Source: Pseudoduganella ginsengisoli (lineage in GTDB: Bacteria > Pseudomonadota > Gammaproteobacteria > Burkholderiales > Burkholderiaceae_D). Taken from it: 64,000 nucleotides of DNA. The stretch is from positions 62,001 to 126,000 of the forward strand of contig NZ_WNLA01000013.1 of the NCBI RefSeq assembly GCF_009720865.1, in the 5' to 3' direction. Each line of letters starts with the position of its first letter. The first letter of the stretch is position 1. The notes under the pieces were generated by a model. It did not search any database and had not been told where the DNA came from. It saw nothing but the letters and a program-made list of their open reading frames with translations. Positions 25,092-32,692 of the stretch are shown here, one piece after another. Made by a program: the position numbers and the translations under genes.

Positions 25092-25473
25092 GCTGCGCGC
25101 CATCCTTCTGCGGCCCGCGGGCCGGCATGGTTTCAATGTGGTCGACGCCGATATCGGCGCCGTCGCGCACGACTGTGTCGCGGCCTGCTGCAGCCCGTTC
25201 GCCGGTGCCGCCGGCATCCGTGTCGCTGTCGAGATCCGCGTCGCCCAGGTCGGGCCCTGCCGTGCCATGCGCCGTGCCCATTTCCGTATCTTCATTGGTG
25301 CCCTGCGCGAGCCCCGTATCGACTTGCTGCGCAAGGCCGCTGCCGCCCTGCACGTCGCTGCCGGAATCGGAACTGTCGCTGGGCCCCAGCGCGCCGGTGC
25401 CATGGCCGCGCCCCAGTGAGCGGTCCGGCGCTGCCGGGAAATTGTCGGGGTCGAGTGTACTGGTGCCAGACAT
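25087..25473 (-). CDS. Acidic, low-complexity protein of unknown function
   Basis: 128 residues rich in Gly, Asp, Ser, Thr and Ala, strongly acidic and probably disordered (for example SDSSDSGSDVQGGSG and DLGDADLDSDTDAGG). There is no signal peptide or membrane helix. AGGAG stands 6 nt upstream of the ATG, which supports translation. Its TAA stop falls inside the right arm of the foldback element. I do not recognise a family. The composition is reminiscent of small stress-associated or spacer proteins, but no function can be given. Confidence 0.65.
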   Translation of the reverse strand: MSGTSTLDPDNFPAAPDRSLGRGHGTGALGPSDSSDSGSDVQGGSGLAQQVDTGLAQGTNEDTEMGTAHGTAGPDLGDADLDSDTDAGGTGERAAAGRDTVVRDGADIGVDHIETMPARGPQKDGAQR

Positions 25474-25599
25474 GATGTTCTCCTGAATAGATTTGGCCTG
25501 ACTCTAACAAAGGCGCCCAAGACAGGGCGCGACCGTGCCTGCCGGAACGGTTTTGAGTGGTCTACAATGAAGCATCGCCAAATTTGCGGAGTCTCCATC

Positions 25600-26106
25600 A
25601 TGGCCGGTCCCCAGTTGCGCGCTGTTGTTGCCGATATCACGACGATGGAAGTCGACGCCATCGTCAATGCTGCCAATTCATCGCTGCTCGGTGGCGGCGG
25701 TGTCGACGGCGCCATCCACCGTGCCGCTGGTCCGGAATTGCTGCAAGAATGCCGCCAGCTGGGCGGCTGCAATACCGGCCAGGCCAAGGCCACCAAGGGC
25801 TATCGCTTGCCGGCCGCCCACATCATTCATACAGTCGGTCCCGTGTGGCAGGGCGGCGGCCGCGGCGAATCCGACTTGCTGGCGTCGTGCTACCGCAATT
25901 CGCTTGAACTGGCGGCCAAACTGGGCGCCCGCACCATTGCTTTCCCCTGCATCAGCACCGGCGTGTATGGCTATCCGGCCGCCGATGCGGCAGTCATTGC
26001 CGTCGATGCGGTACGGGCCGCCGCCCCTGCCAGCGGCCTGGCTGAAATCACGTTTTGCTGCTACTCCGAGCGCGACCTGGCGCTGTATGAAACCCTGCTG
26101 AGCTGA
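25600..26106 (+). CDS. Macrodomain O-acetyl-ADP-ribose deacetylase (YmdB type)
   Basis: 168-residue single macrodomain that removes acetyl from O-acetyl-ADP-ribose or ADP-ribose from proteins. The ADP-ribose site is clear: VVADITTMEVDAIVNAANSS, GGGGVDGAIHRAAG and FPCISTGVYGYP. The start at 25600 is preferred because CGGAG is 8 nt upstream and the product begins just before the core. It stands alone; no sirtuin or toxin partner is next to it. Confidence 0.93.
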   Translation: MAGPQLRAVVADITTMEVDAIVNAANSSLLGGGGVDGAIHRAAGPELLQECRQLGGCNTGQAKATKGYRLPAAHIIHTVGPVWQGGGRGESDLLASCYRNSLELAAKLGARTIAFPCISTGVYGYPAADAAVIAVDAVRAAAPASGLAEITFCCYSERDLALYETLLS

Positions 26107-26155
26107 TTTTTTATCTACGCAAAACCACCGAGCGGGGCCTGTGGCGGCCACTTAT

Positions 26156-26184
26156 TTCATCAATGTACTATTTATTGATATAAT
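26156..26184 (+). promoter_or_regulatory. Promoter with MarR-type dyad for the efflux operon
   Basis: A consensus -10 TATAAT (26179-26184) sits 17 bp after a weak -35 TTCATC (26156-26161). An inverted repeat ATCAAT/ATTGAT (26159-26164, 26174-26179) spans from the -35 to the edge of the -10. A repressor bound there would block RNA polymerase. The MarR gene in the operon is the likely candidate. Confidence 0.65.
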
Positions 26185-26213
26185 TCTTTCGTCATCTTGC
26201 CGGAGGAACTACC

Positions 26214-26285
26214 ATGAAGATTCGACTTGTTGAGACGGAAGCCGACATGGACGTCGCGCAAACCCGCAAGCACGTGGTGCGCTGA
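26214..26285 (+). CDS. Short leader ORF before the efflux outer-membrane gene
   Basis: A 23-codon ORF, MKIRLVETEADMDVAQTRKH then VVR. GGAGG lies 7 nt upstream, the best ribosome site in the operon. Its stop is 4 nt before the ATG of the outer-membrane factor, which itself has no separate Shine-Dalgarno. This looks like a translated leader that feeds ribosomes into the next gene. Whether the peptide itself acts is unknown. Confidence 0.55.
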   Translation: MKIRLVETEADMDVAQTRKHVVR

Positions 26286-26289
26286 ATCC

Positions 26290-27771
26290 ATGCCGCGCCG
26301 CGCCCCCCTTGCCCTTGCGCTGTCCCTGCTGCTGGCTGCCTGCGCCAGCCCGGATGGCGCCATGCCTGCCAAAGCGCGGCTGCTTGAACCGGCGCATCTG
26401 GACGCCGGCAGCGCCATCGCCGCCGCGGCGCAGGGGGAAGCGGCGGCCTGGCCTGATGAAACATGGTGGACCGTGCTGGGCGATCCCCAGCTCGACCGCC
26501 TGGTGCAGCGCGCGCAGGAAGGCAATCCCGGCTTGCGCGCCAGCGCCGCGCGCGTGCGGCTGGCGCAGGCGCTGGCCGGCGTGACGGAAGCGGCCGCCGG
26601 TCCCGCCGTGAACGCGTCGGCCAGCGCCGACCGTACCCGCTATCCGGAACACGGCGCGGCGCCTGCCGCCATTGCAGGGCGCACGCTGTGGAAGGAAAAC
26701 GCCGCGCTGACAGGCGCCATCGACCTGGATGCGTGGGGGCGCCACCGCGAAGCGCTGCAAGCGGCGCTGGGCGACGTCAAAGTCGCCGAAGCGGAACAGC
26801 AAATGGTGCGGCTCGCGCTGCAAACCGCCATCGTGCGCGCTTATATCAGGCTGGCGCATGCGTATGCGCTGCACGATCTCGCCACGGCAACGCTGCAGCA
26901 GCGCCAGCGCCAGCACGCGATGGCGCAAAAGCGGCACGCGGCGGGCCTGTCGGGCGCATATGAGACGGCGGCATTGGCCGCCACCCTGCCCGCTGGTGAA
27001 CGCGGACGGCAGCAAGCGATGGCGGCCATCGCGCTGCTGCAGCACCAGCTGGCGGCATTGACCGGCCAGGGACCGGGCGACGGCGAGCGCATCGCCCGGC
27101 CAGTGCTGAACCTGGGGCCGGCCCAGCACCCAGGCGCTGCACATCGCATGCCGCCAGTGGCCTGGGCGGCCAACGCGGCGCTGCCCTCCGCGTTGCCGGC
27201 ACAGCTGATCGGCCGCCGTCCCGACGTGGCAGCCCAGCGCTGGCGGATCGAAGCCGCTGCCCGCCGTATCGGCGCCGCCCGTGCAGACTTTTACCCGGAC
27301 ATCAATATCGCCGCGTTTGCCGGTTTGCAGGCATTCGGCTTTACGCGCTTGCTGGAAGCGGGCTCGCGCACCATGGGTGTGGCGCCCGCCATCAATTTGC
27401 CCGTGTTTGACAGCGGCCGCCTGCGCAGCAGGCTGGGTGCGCAGCGTGCCGCATGGGATATCGCTGTCGAACAATACAACGGCGCCGTCGTGCAGGCGCT
27501 GGCCGACGTGGCCGGCGCCGTATCCCAGCAGCGCGCCATTGCCGCCCAGTTGCAGCAATCTGAAGCGGCACAGGCAGCCGCCATGCATGCGGAGACGCTG
27601 GCGGAACGGGCATGGCGCGCCGGACTGACGGATGCGGACGCCGTGATCAATGCCCGCATGAGCGCCCTGCATGAGCAGCAAAATGTGCTCGACATGTCGG
27701 CACGGCTGCTGGAAAACCACACATTGCTGATGGCAGCCCTCGGTGGAGGGGTGAAAGCGGAGATACATTGA
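26290..27771 (+). CDS. Outer-membrane efflux factor (NodT/TolC family lipoprotein)
   Basis: 493 residues with a lipoprotein signal (MPRRAPLALALSLLLAAC, lipobox LLAAC). The family landmarks are WWTVLGDPQLDRLVQRAQEGNPGLRASAARV (read in parts), IDLDAWGRHREALQA, LIGRRPDVAAQRWRIEAAA and ARADFYPDINIAAFAG. It provides the outer-membrane tunnel for the FUSC/HlyD pump encoded downstream. Translation is likely coupled to the short leader ORF. Confidence 0.92.
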   Translation: MPRRAPLALALSLLLAACASPDGAMPAKARLLEPAHLDAGSAIAAAAQGEAAAWPDETWWTVLGDPQLDRLVQRAQEGNPGLRASAARVRLAQALAGVTEAAAGPAVNASASADRTRYPEHGAAPAAIAGRTLWKENAALTGAIDLDAWGRHREALQAALGDVKVAEAEQQMVRLALQTAIVRAYIRLAHAYALHDLATATLQQRQRQHAMAQKRHAAGLSGAYETAALAATLPAGERGRQQAMAAIALLQHQLAALTGQGPGDGERIARPVLNLGPAQHPGAAHRMPPVAWAANAALPSALPAQLIGRRPDVAAQRWRIEAAARRIGAARADFYPDINIAAFAGLQAFGFTRLLEAGSRTMGVAPAINLPVFDSGRLRSRLGAQRAAWDIAVEQYNGAVVQALADVAGAVSQQRAIAAQLQQSEAAQAAAMHAETLAERAWRAGLTDADAVINARMSALHEQQNVLDMSARLLENHTLLMAALGGGVKAEIH

Positions 27772-27833
27772 TGAATATTTAACTGTGCGATATACAATCA
27801 AACCTTTCATAGTGGAGAGAAAGGAGAGCGCAA

Positions 27834-28331
27834 ATGAGCAGTTTTGATGCCACCAACAAGCGCCTGAAGAACATCCACGCACGGCTGCCAGCCTTCCCGG
27901 AAGAGCTGATCCGCCTGATGCGCATGACATACCACGTGCAAAAACGCATGAAGGATTTGTCGAATGCAGCGCTGCGCAAGTATGACCTGGTCGATGCCAG
28001 CTATATGGTGCTGGCGGTGCTGTACGGTTCGGACAATGAAACGTCCACCGCCTCCAACCTGGGCGAAGCCTGCATGGAGAAGCCCGCCAACCTGACCCGC
28101 GTGTGCAATGACCTGGAAAGCCAGGGCTTGATCACCCGGGGCAACCGGCCCGGCGACCGCCGCTGCGTGATGATCACGCTGACGGAGGCGGGCCGCAAGC
28201 TGGTGGAACAAGTGATGCCCGAAGTGTGGTCCCGCACCACGCGGGCTTATGACGGCTATACGCCCGATGAACGCAGGCTGCTGGAACACCTGTTCAAGCG
28301 GCAATTGGACAACCTAGAGAATGTGAGCTAG
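27834..28331 (+). CDS. MarR-family transcriptional regulator
   Basis: 165-residue winged-helix regulator. It has the MarR core: RMTYHVQKRMKDLSNAALRKY, then SNLGEACMEKPANLTRVCNDLESQGLITRGNRPGDRRCVMITLTEAG (read in parts), followed by the dimerising helix. AAAGGAGAG precedes the ATG. It sits inside the efflux operon between the outer-membrane factor and the FUSC gene, so it probably represses the operon and is released by an aromatic substrate. Its stop is 3 bp before the FUSC start. Confidence 0.93.
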   Translation: MSSFDATNKRLKNIHARLPAFPEELIRLMRMTYHVQKRMKDLSNAALRKYDLVDASYMVLAVLYGSDNETSTASNLGEACMEKPANLTRVCNDLESQGLITRGNRPGDRRCVMITLTEAGRKLVEQVMPEVWSRTTRAYDGYTPDERRLLEHLFKRQLDNLENVS

Positions 28332-28334
28332 CCC

Positions 28335-30458
28335 ATGAATACCAGCCCGGCCTCCAGCGAAACAACAATGCAATGGATGGCCGGGCTGGTGCAGCACTGG
28401 GCTGCATCCGACGGCGCGCGCTGGCTGTTCGTGGCGCGCACCTTGCTGGCCGCCTTTGGCGCGCTGGGACTGGCCTTTCACTTCGGCCTCGATTCGCCTT
28501 CCACGGCGATGACCACCACCTTCATCCTGGCCCTGCCCTCTGCCGGCATGGTGCTGGAAAAAGCGTATTACCGTTTGATCGGCACGGTGGTCGGCTGTGC
28601 CGCCGCACTGGTGCTGTGCGCGCTGTTTATCCAGCAGGCGCCCTTGCTGTTTGCCGGGCTGTCGCTGTGGCTGGCCGCCTGCACGTGCGGCGCCGCGCTG
28701 CACCGCAACCAGCAATCGTACAGTTTTGTGCTGGCCGGCTATACGGCCGCCATGATTGCCATTCCTGCCCTTAATGCACCGGACAGTGCATTCATGCTGG
28801 CCGCCACGCGCTTGACGGAAGTGGGCGTCGGCATCGTGTGCGCGGGGCTCGTGCATGACGTGCTGTTCCCCCGCCGCCATCAGGCAAGCGTGCTGCACAT
28901 TGCCGCCGCGCGCCACCAGCGCTTTGCCGCCTTTTGCCGCGATGTGCTGTCGCACCGGCTCGAAGAAAGCACGGCGGAGCTGGCGCACTTGCGCTTTGCC
29001 GCCGATATCGCCGCGCTGGAAACCGGCCGCGCCGCCGCCAGCTTTGAAGCCGCGCATACGCATGGCCACACGCGCCGGCTGCATGCGTATAACAGCGCGT
29101 TCATGGCCGTGCTGGGCACGTCGTACACGCTGCACCGCTTGCTGCTGCGGCTGCGCGCGCAAGCAGGTTCGCCGCTGCCTGGCCTGCTGGAACCAAGGCT
29201 GGCGGCGCTGGCTGCTGCCATGGCCCGGCCGCAATGGGCACCCCCTGCCGCACCGCAGGCAGCAACGGGCGCAGAGGGGCTGGCTCCATCGGCCGTGCTT
29301 TTGTCCCGCGCGCAGCAAATCGACTTGGAAACCGCGCACGAATTGCTCGACCGTTTTACGCATGAATACAGCGCTTTTGCGGGCCTGCACGACAGTCTCG
29401 CGCAGCCGCATGGCCCAGCCGGCAATACCGCCGCCCCGCACTCCTGGGCCTACGAACCCGCCACGCCCTGGCCGATTGCCCTGGCCAGCGGCGCCCGCGC
29501 CGCCTGCGCGCTGCTGTCGGCGGGCGCGTGCTGGTACTGGCTCGCCTGGCCGTATGCCGCCAATGCGCTGATCCTGTCGTGCATCTTTTGCGCACTGGCG
29601 TCGTCATCGCCCCGGCCGGCCGCCATGATCCGGCAAATCCTGTCCGGTTTTTTGCTGGCGTGGCCGCTGTCGTTTGCCACGGAATTCTGGCTCGTCATGC
29701 AGGCAGACAGTTTCGCCACGCTGGTGCTGGCCGCCGCGCCAGTCTTTGCATTGGGCGCCTGGCTGGCGACGGATCCGAAACGGGCCGGCATGGGCATCGG
29801 CGTCATGCTGTTTGCAGCGCAAGTGGTGGCCCCGGCCAACCAGATGCAATACGACATGGGCGCCTTCCTGAATGCGGCGTTGGCCATGATCGGCGGCGTG
29901 CTGCTGTCGTGGGCAGTCTTTGCCGTGCTGCTGCCGCAACACACGATGGGCCGCGCCGCTTACATCGCCCGCGCACTGTGGCGTGAAACCCGCACTGCCT
30001 GCACGGCGCGCACGCGTACGGCCCGGCAGTTGCACCGCTTGCGCCACCGCTTCGACAACCGCGTGCGCGACTTGCTGAACCAGCTGGCCGCCGCCAGCGG
30101 CCCCGCGCCCGGCAGTGAAGCGCGCGCCGTCGTGCGCCAGGCATTGATGCTGCTGGAACTGGGCCATGCCGCCATCGGCTTGCGCGCGCTGGCGGCCAGT
30201 GCGCAGCCGGGCGATGCCCGTACCGCGCTGGAAGCATGCGTGCAGGCGCTGGCCGCGTACTGCCGCCGGCCATCGGCCGCCACGCATACGGCCGTGCAAC
30301 AAGCCGTCCTGGCTGCCGGGGCCACTGCACGCACCGCCCTGCCGGGCGCCGATGCAGCGCGCCAAACGCGCCTGCGCGCGGCGCTGGCCGACTTGCACGC
30401 GCTGCATACGTCGCTGCTGGACCAGCCCATTGAAAAGGATATCAACCATGCCCCGTGA
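28335..30458 (+). CDS. FUSC-family aromatic-acid-type efflux permease (AaeB-like)
   Basis: 707-residue inner-membrane protein with two membrane blocks (about residues 30-165 and 380-530) and cytoplasmic domains between and after them, the FUSC/AaeB layout. Typical segments: STAMTTTFILALPSAGMVLEK, VVGCAAALVLCALF, and NALILSCIFCALASSSPRPA in the second block. The family exports aromatic carboxylic acids or related toxins using HlyD and outer-membrane partners. Gene order OMF-MarR-FUSC-DUF1656-HlyD is a standard version of this system. Confidence 0.9.
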   Translation: MNTSPASSETTMQWMAGLVQHWAASDGARWLFVARTLLAAFGALGLAFHFGLDSPSTAMTTTFILALPSAGMVLEKAYYRLIGTVVGCAAALVLCALFIQQAPLLFAGLSLWLAACTCGAALHRNQQSYSFVLAGYTAAMIAIPALNAPDSAFMLAATRLTEVGVGIVCAGLVHDVLFPRRHQASVLHIAAARHQRFAAFCRDVLSHRLEESTAELAHLRFAADIAALETGRAAASFEAAHTHGHTRRLHAYNSAFMAVLGTSYTLHRLLLRLRAQAGSPLPGLLEPRLAALAAAMARPQWAPPAAPQAATGAEGLAPSAVLLSRAQQIDLETAHELLDRFTHEYSAFAGLHDSLAQPHGPAGNTAAPHSWAYEPATPWPIALASGARAACALLSAGACWYWLAWPYAANALILSCIFCALASSSPRPAAMIRQILSGFLLAWPLSFATEFWLVMQADSFATLVLAAAPVFALGAWLATDPKRAGMGIGVMLFAAQVVAPANQMQYDMGAFLNAALAMIGGVLLSWAVFAVLLPQHTMGRAAYIARALWRETRTACTARTRTARQLHRLRHRFDNRVRDLLNQLAAASGPAPGSEARAVVRQALMLLELGHAAIGLRALAASAQPGDARTALEACVQALAAYCRRPSAATHTAVQQAVLAAGATARTALPGADAARQTRLRAALADLHALHTSLLDQPIEKDINHAP

Positions 30459-30639
30459 ACTCGACGTCTTCGGCATCCTGCTGCCCACCCTGATTCCCCT
30501 GCTATTGGCCAGCGTTGTGCTGCAAGGCTTGCTGGACAAGCTGCTGGCCGGCGTCTACCGCGCCGTGTGGCATCCGGCGCTGGTGCGCCTGTCCCTGCTC
30601 ACCTGCATCTTTTGCGGCCTGACCTTGCTGCTTTCCTGA
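30448..30639 (+). CDS. DUF1656 small membrane protein (AaeX-like)
   Basis: 63 residues, MPRELDVFGILLPTLIPLLL to FCGLTLLLS. It has two hydrophobic helices separated by DKLLAGVYRAVWHPALVRL, the pattern of DUF1656/AaeX. The start overlaps the FUSC 3' end by 11 nt in another frame. It accompanies FUSC pumps in many proteobacteria; its exact role is unknown. Confidence 0.88.
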   Translation: MPRELDVFGILLPTLIPLLLASVVLQGLLDKLLAGVYRAVWHPALVRLSLLTCIFCGLTLLLS

Positions 30640-30654
30640 ACCGCCACTGCCATC

Positions 30655-31515
30655 ATGCGCGACAAACTCACTCCCCTGTTCCGTTTTCTACTTTCCGCCG
30701 CTGTCGTCGGCGCCGCCCTGTGCGCGGGCAAAACCGCCTGGACGCATTACATGGAATCGCCATGGACACGCGATGGCCGCGTGCACGCCGACATCATCAG
30801 CATCAGCGCCGACGTGGCGGGCATGGTGGCGTCCGTCCCCGTGCACGATAACCAGCTCGTGCACGCGGGCGATATCCTGTTTACTGTCGATCCGGCCCGC
30901 TACCGCGCCGCACTGGCGCAAGCGGAAGCAGCACTGGCAGCGCAGCAGGCCGAAGTGCGCCAGCGCGGCCGCCACGCGCAGCGCCGCGCCCGGCTCGATG
31001 ACGACATTGTTTCAGCGGAAAACCGTGAAGATGCGGGCGACGTGGCCGATGCCGCCACGGCCCGGCTGCGCGCCGCGCAGGCTGCGCGCGACCTGGCCAA
31101 ACTGAACCTGGAACGCACCGTGGTCAGGGCGCCCGCCGATGGCTATGTCACCAACTTGCAAATACATGCGGGCGACTACGCGGCAGCCGGCGCGGCGCGG
31201 ATGGCGCTGGTCGACAGCGCATCGTTTTACGTGATCGGCTATTTCGAGGAAACGCGGCTGCCGGCATTGCGGGCAGGTGCAACGGCGGAGATACGGCTGA
31301 TGGGCGGCGGCCCCGCGCTGCGCGGCCATATCGACAGTATTGCCCGTGGCATCACGGACCGCGACGCCAGCGGCCCCGGCTTGCTGGCCGACGTACACCC
31401 GACATTCAACTGGGTGCGGCTGGCGCAGCGGGTGCCTGTCCGTATTGCGCTGGACAAGACAGCGCTGCCGCTGGTGGCCGGCGCAACGTGCACCGTGGAA
31501 ATCAAGGGCGGGTAA
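30655..31515 (+). CDS. HlyD-family periplasmic adaptor of the efflux system (AaeA-like)
   Basis: 286-residue membrane-fusion protein with one N-terminal anchor helix (FRFLLSAAVVGAALCAG). The first lipoyl half is DVAGMVASVPVHDNQLVHAGDILFTVD (read in parts). A helical hairpin follows (ALAQAEAALAAQQAEVRQRG), then the second half (LNLERTVVRAPADGYVTNLQ). It links the FUSC permease to the outer-membrane factor. It is the last gene of the operon. Confidence 0.92.
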   Translation: MRDKLTPLFRFLLSAAVVGAALCAGKTAWTHYMESPWTRDGRVHADIISISADVAGMVASVPVHDNQLVHAGDILFTVDPARYRAALAQAEAALAAQQAEVRQRGRHAQRRARLDDDIVSAENREDAGDVADAATARLRAAQAARDLAKLNLERTVVRAPADGYVTNLQIHAGDYAAAGAARMALVDSASFYVIGYFEETRLPALRAGATAEIRLMGGGPALRGHIDSIARGITDRDASGPGLLADVHPTFNWVRLAQRVPVRIALDKTALPLVAGATCTVEIKGG

Positions 31516-31539
31516 AGAAAATGCCCGCTGGGCGGGCAT
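31514..31539 (-). terminator. Terminator after the 103-residue membrane protein gene
   Basis: ATGCCCGC/GCGGGCAT forms an 8-bp stem with a 3-nt loop. TTTTCTTTA follows on the minus strand. It lies between converging genes and may also slow plus-strand transcripts. Confidence 0.85.
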
Positions 31540-31542
31540 CAT

Positions 31543-31854
31543 TCATTGCGGCGTCAAATGCGTCAGCGCATAGCCGACGTGTTCCCACCAGTGATCCCGT
31601 GTTTTCACGGTTTTCATGCAGGCGTGGTCGATTTCCGTAGGGAACACGCGGTCCGCGCACTTGCGGTTGGCCAGCGCATTGCGCTGGTTTTCCGCGTTGG
31701 CCAGCGCCAGCATCAGCCATGCCGAAAACGTGAGGGTCACCAGCAGCAGGCTCCACGCCACATGGTTGATGTAGCGGCGCCCCACCAGTCCGGCCTCGTC
31801 GGGCGCGGACTCGCGGTAAATTTCCATCACTTGTTTTTCGGTATCACTGCTCAT
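31543..31854 (-). CDS. Small single-span membrane protein of unknown function
   Basis: 103 residues with one central membrane helix (HVAWSLLLVTLTFSAWLMLAL). The short N-terminal part is acidic. The C-terminal part has two Cys (RKCADRVFP, DHACMKTV) and, if the N-terminus is cytoplasmic, faces the periplasm, where they could pair. It lies 9 bp downstream of dsbA in the same direction, so it is probably co-transcribed with it. No family recognised. Confidence 0.7.
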   Translation of the reverse strand: MSSDTEKQVMEIYRESAPDEAGLVGRRYINHVAWSLLLVTLTFSAWLMLALANAENQRNALANRKCADRVFPTEIDHACMKTVKTRDHWWEHVGYALTHLTPQ

Positions 31855-31863
31855 GCTGAAGCC

Positions 31864-32514
31864 TTATTTTTTGGCAGCTTTGGCAACCAGTGCGTCCGCC
31901 ACTTGCAGCGTTGCCACGATGGCTTGCTGTTCCGGCTGGCCCGGACGGCCCGCGATCGACGGGGACGTCACGTAGCGGCCATCGATGACCAGCGTTGGTG
32001 CGCTTTCCACTTTGTAAGCGCTGATCACGGTGCCGGCTTGCTTCATTTTAGTCTGCACGCCGAAGGAATTGAAGAATTCCATGTACTTGGCTTTATCAAC
32101 GCCGTTTTTCGTGATGAAGTCCGTGATCTGGTCATCCGTGCGCCAGTGGTTGCGCTCCACATGGATGGCGCGGAACAGCTTGTCATGCACGACCTCCACC
32201 TGGTTCATGGCTTCCAGCGTCAGGTAAGCGTGCGCATACGGGTCGTTCGGGCCCGATTGCGGGAAGTGCACGCGGCGGAAGGCAATCTTGTCGCCCTGCT
32301 TTTTCACCCATTCATGCAGCAGCGGGTCCATTGCATTGCAGTGTGGGCACGTGTACATGAAGAATTCCACCACTTCGACTTTCTTGTCGGCTTTGGTTGG
32401 AACGGCCGGGGTCAGCAATTTATAGTCAACGCCTTCCTTGGGTTCGGCGGCAGAGGCGCCCGCTGCGGCAAACGACAGCGTGGCGGCGGCGAGGATCAGG
32501 CGTAGAAAACGCAT
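31864..32514 (-). CDS. dsbA: Thiol:disulfide interchange protein DsbA
   Basis: Periplasmic oxidase that introduces disulfides. The 216-residue precursor starts at 32514 (GGAAGGGAAG upstream) with a signal peptide (MRFLRLILAAATLSFAAAGA). The active site is Cys56-Pro-His-Cys59 in VEFFMYTCPHCNAM. The cis-Pro loop is SAPTLVIDGRYVTSP. Length and helical insert match betaproteobacterial DsbA. DsbB is not nearby. Confidence 0.96.
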   Translation of the reverse strand: MRFLRLILAAATLSFAAAGASAAEPKEGVDYKLLTPAVPTKADKKVEVVEFFMYTCPHCNAMDPLLHEWVKKQGDKIAFRRVHFPQSGPNDPYAHAYLTLEAMNQVEVVHDKLFRAIHVERNHWRTDDQITDFITKNGVDKAKYMEFFNSFGVQTKMKQAGTVISAYKVESAPTLVIDGRYVTSPSIAGRPGQPEQQAIVATLQVADALVAKAAKK

Positions 32515-32692
32515 AACTTCCCTTCCAATCAATAAGTAAGTGGTAGACGCCGCGAGATTACCATTATTTGCCTTGGCGCTTGCGGCGAATCAGTAAAAAT
32601 CCGTTACGGCGGCGGATTTTAAGGCTCAATTAAGGGCGCTGGCAACCGCGCGTTGGTTTATAGTTGCGACGGCAACTTTTTACATATTCCCT

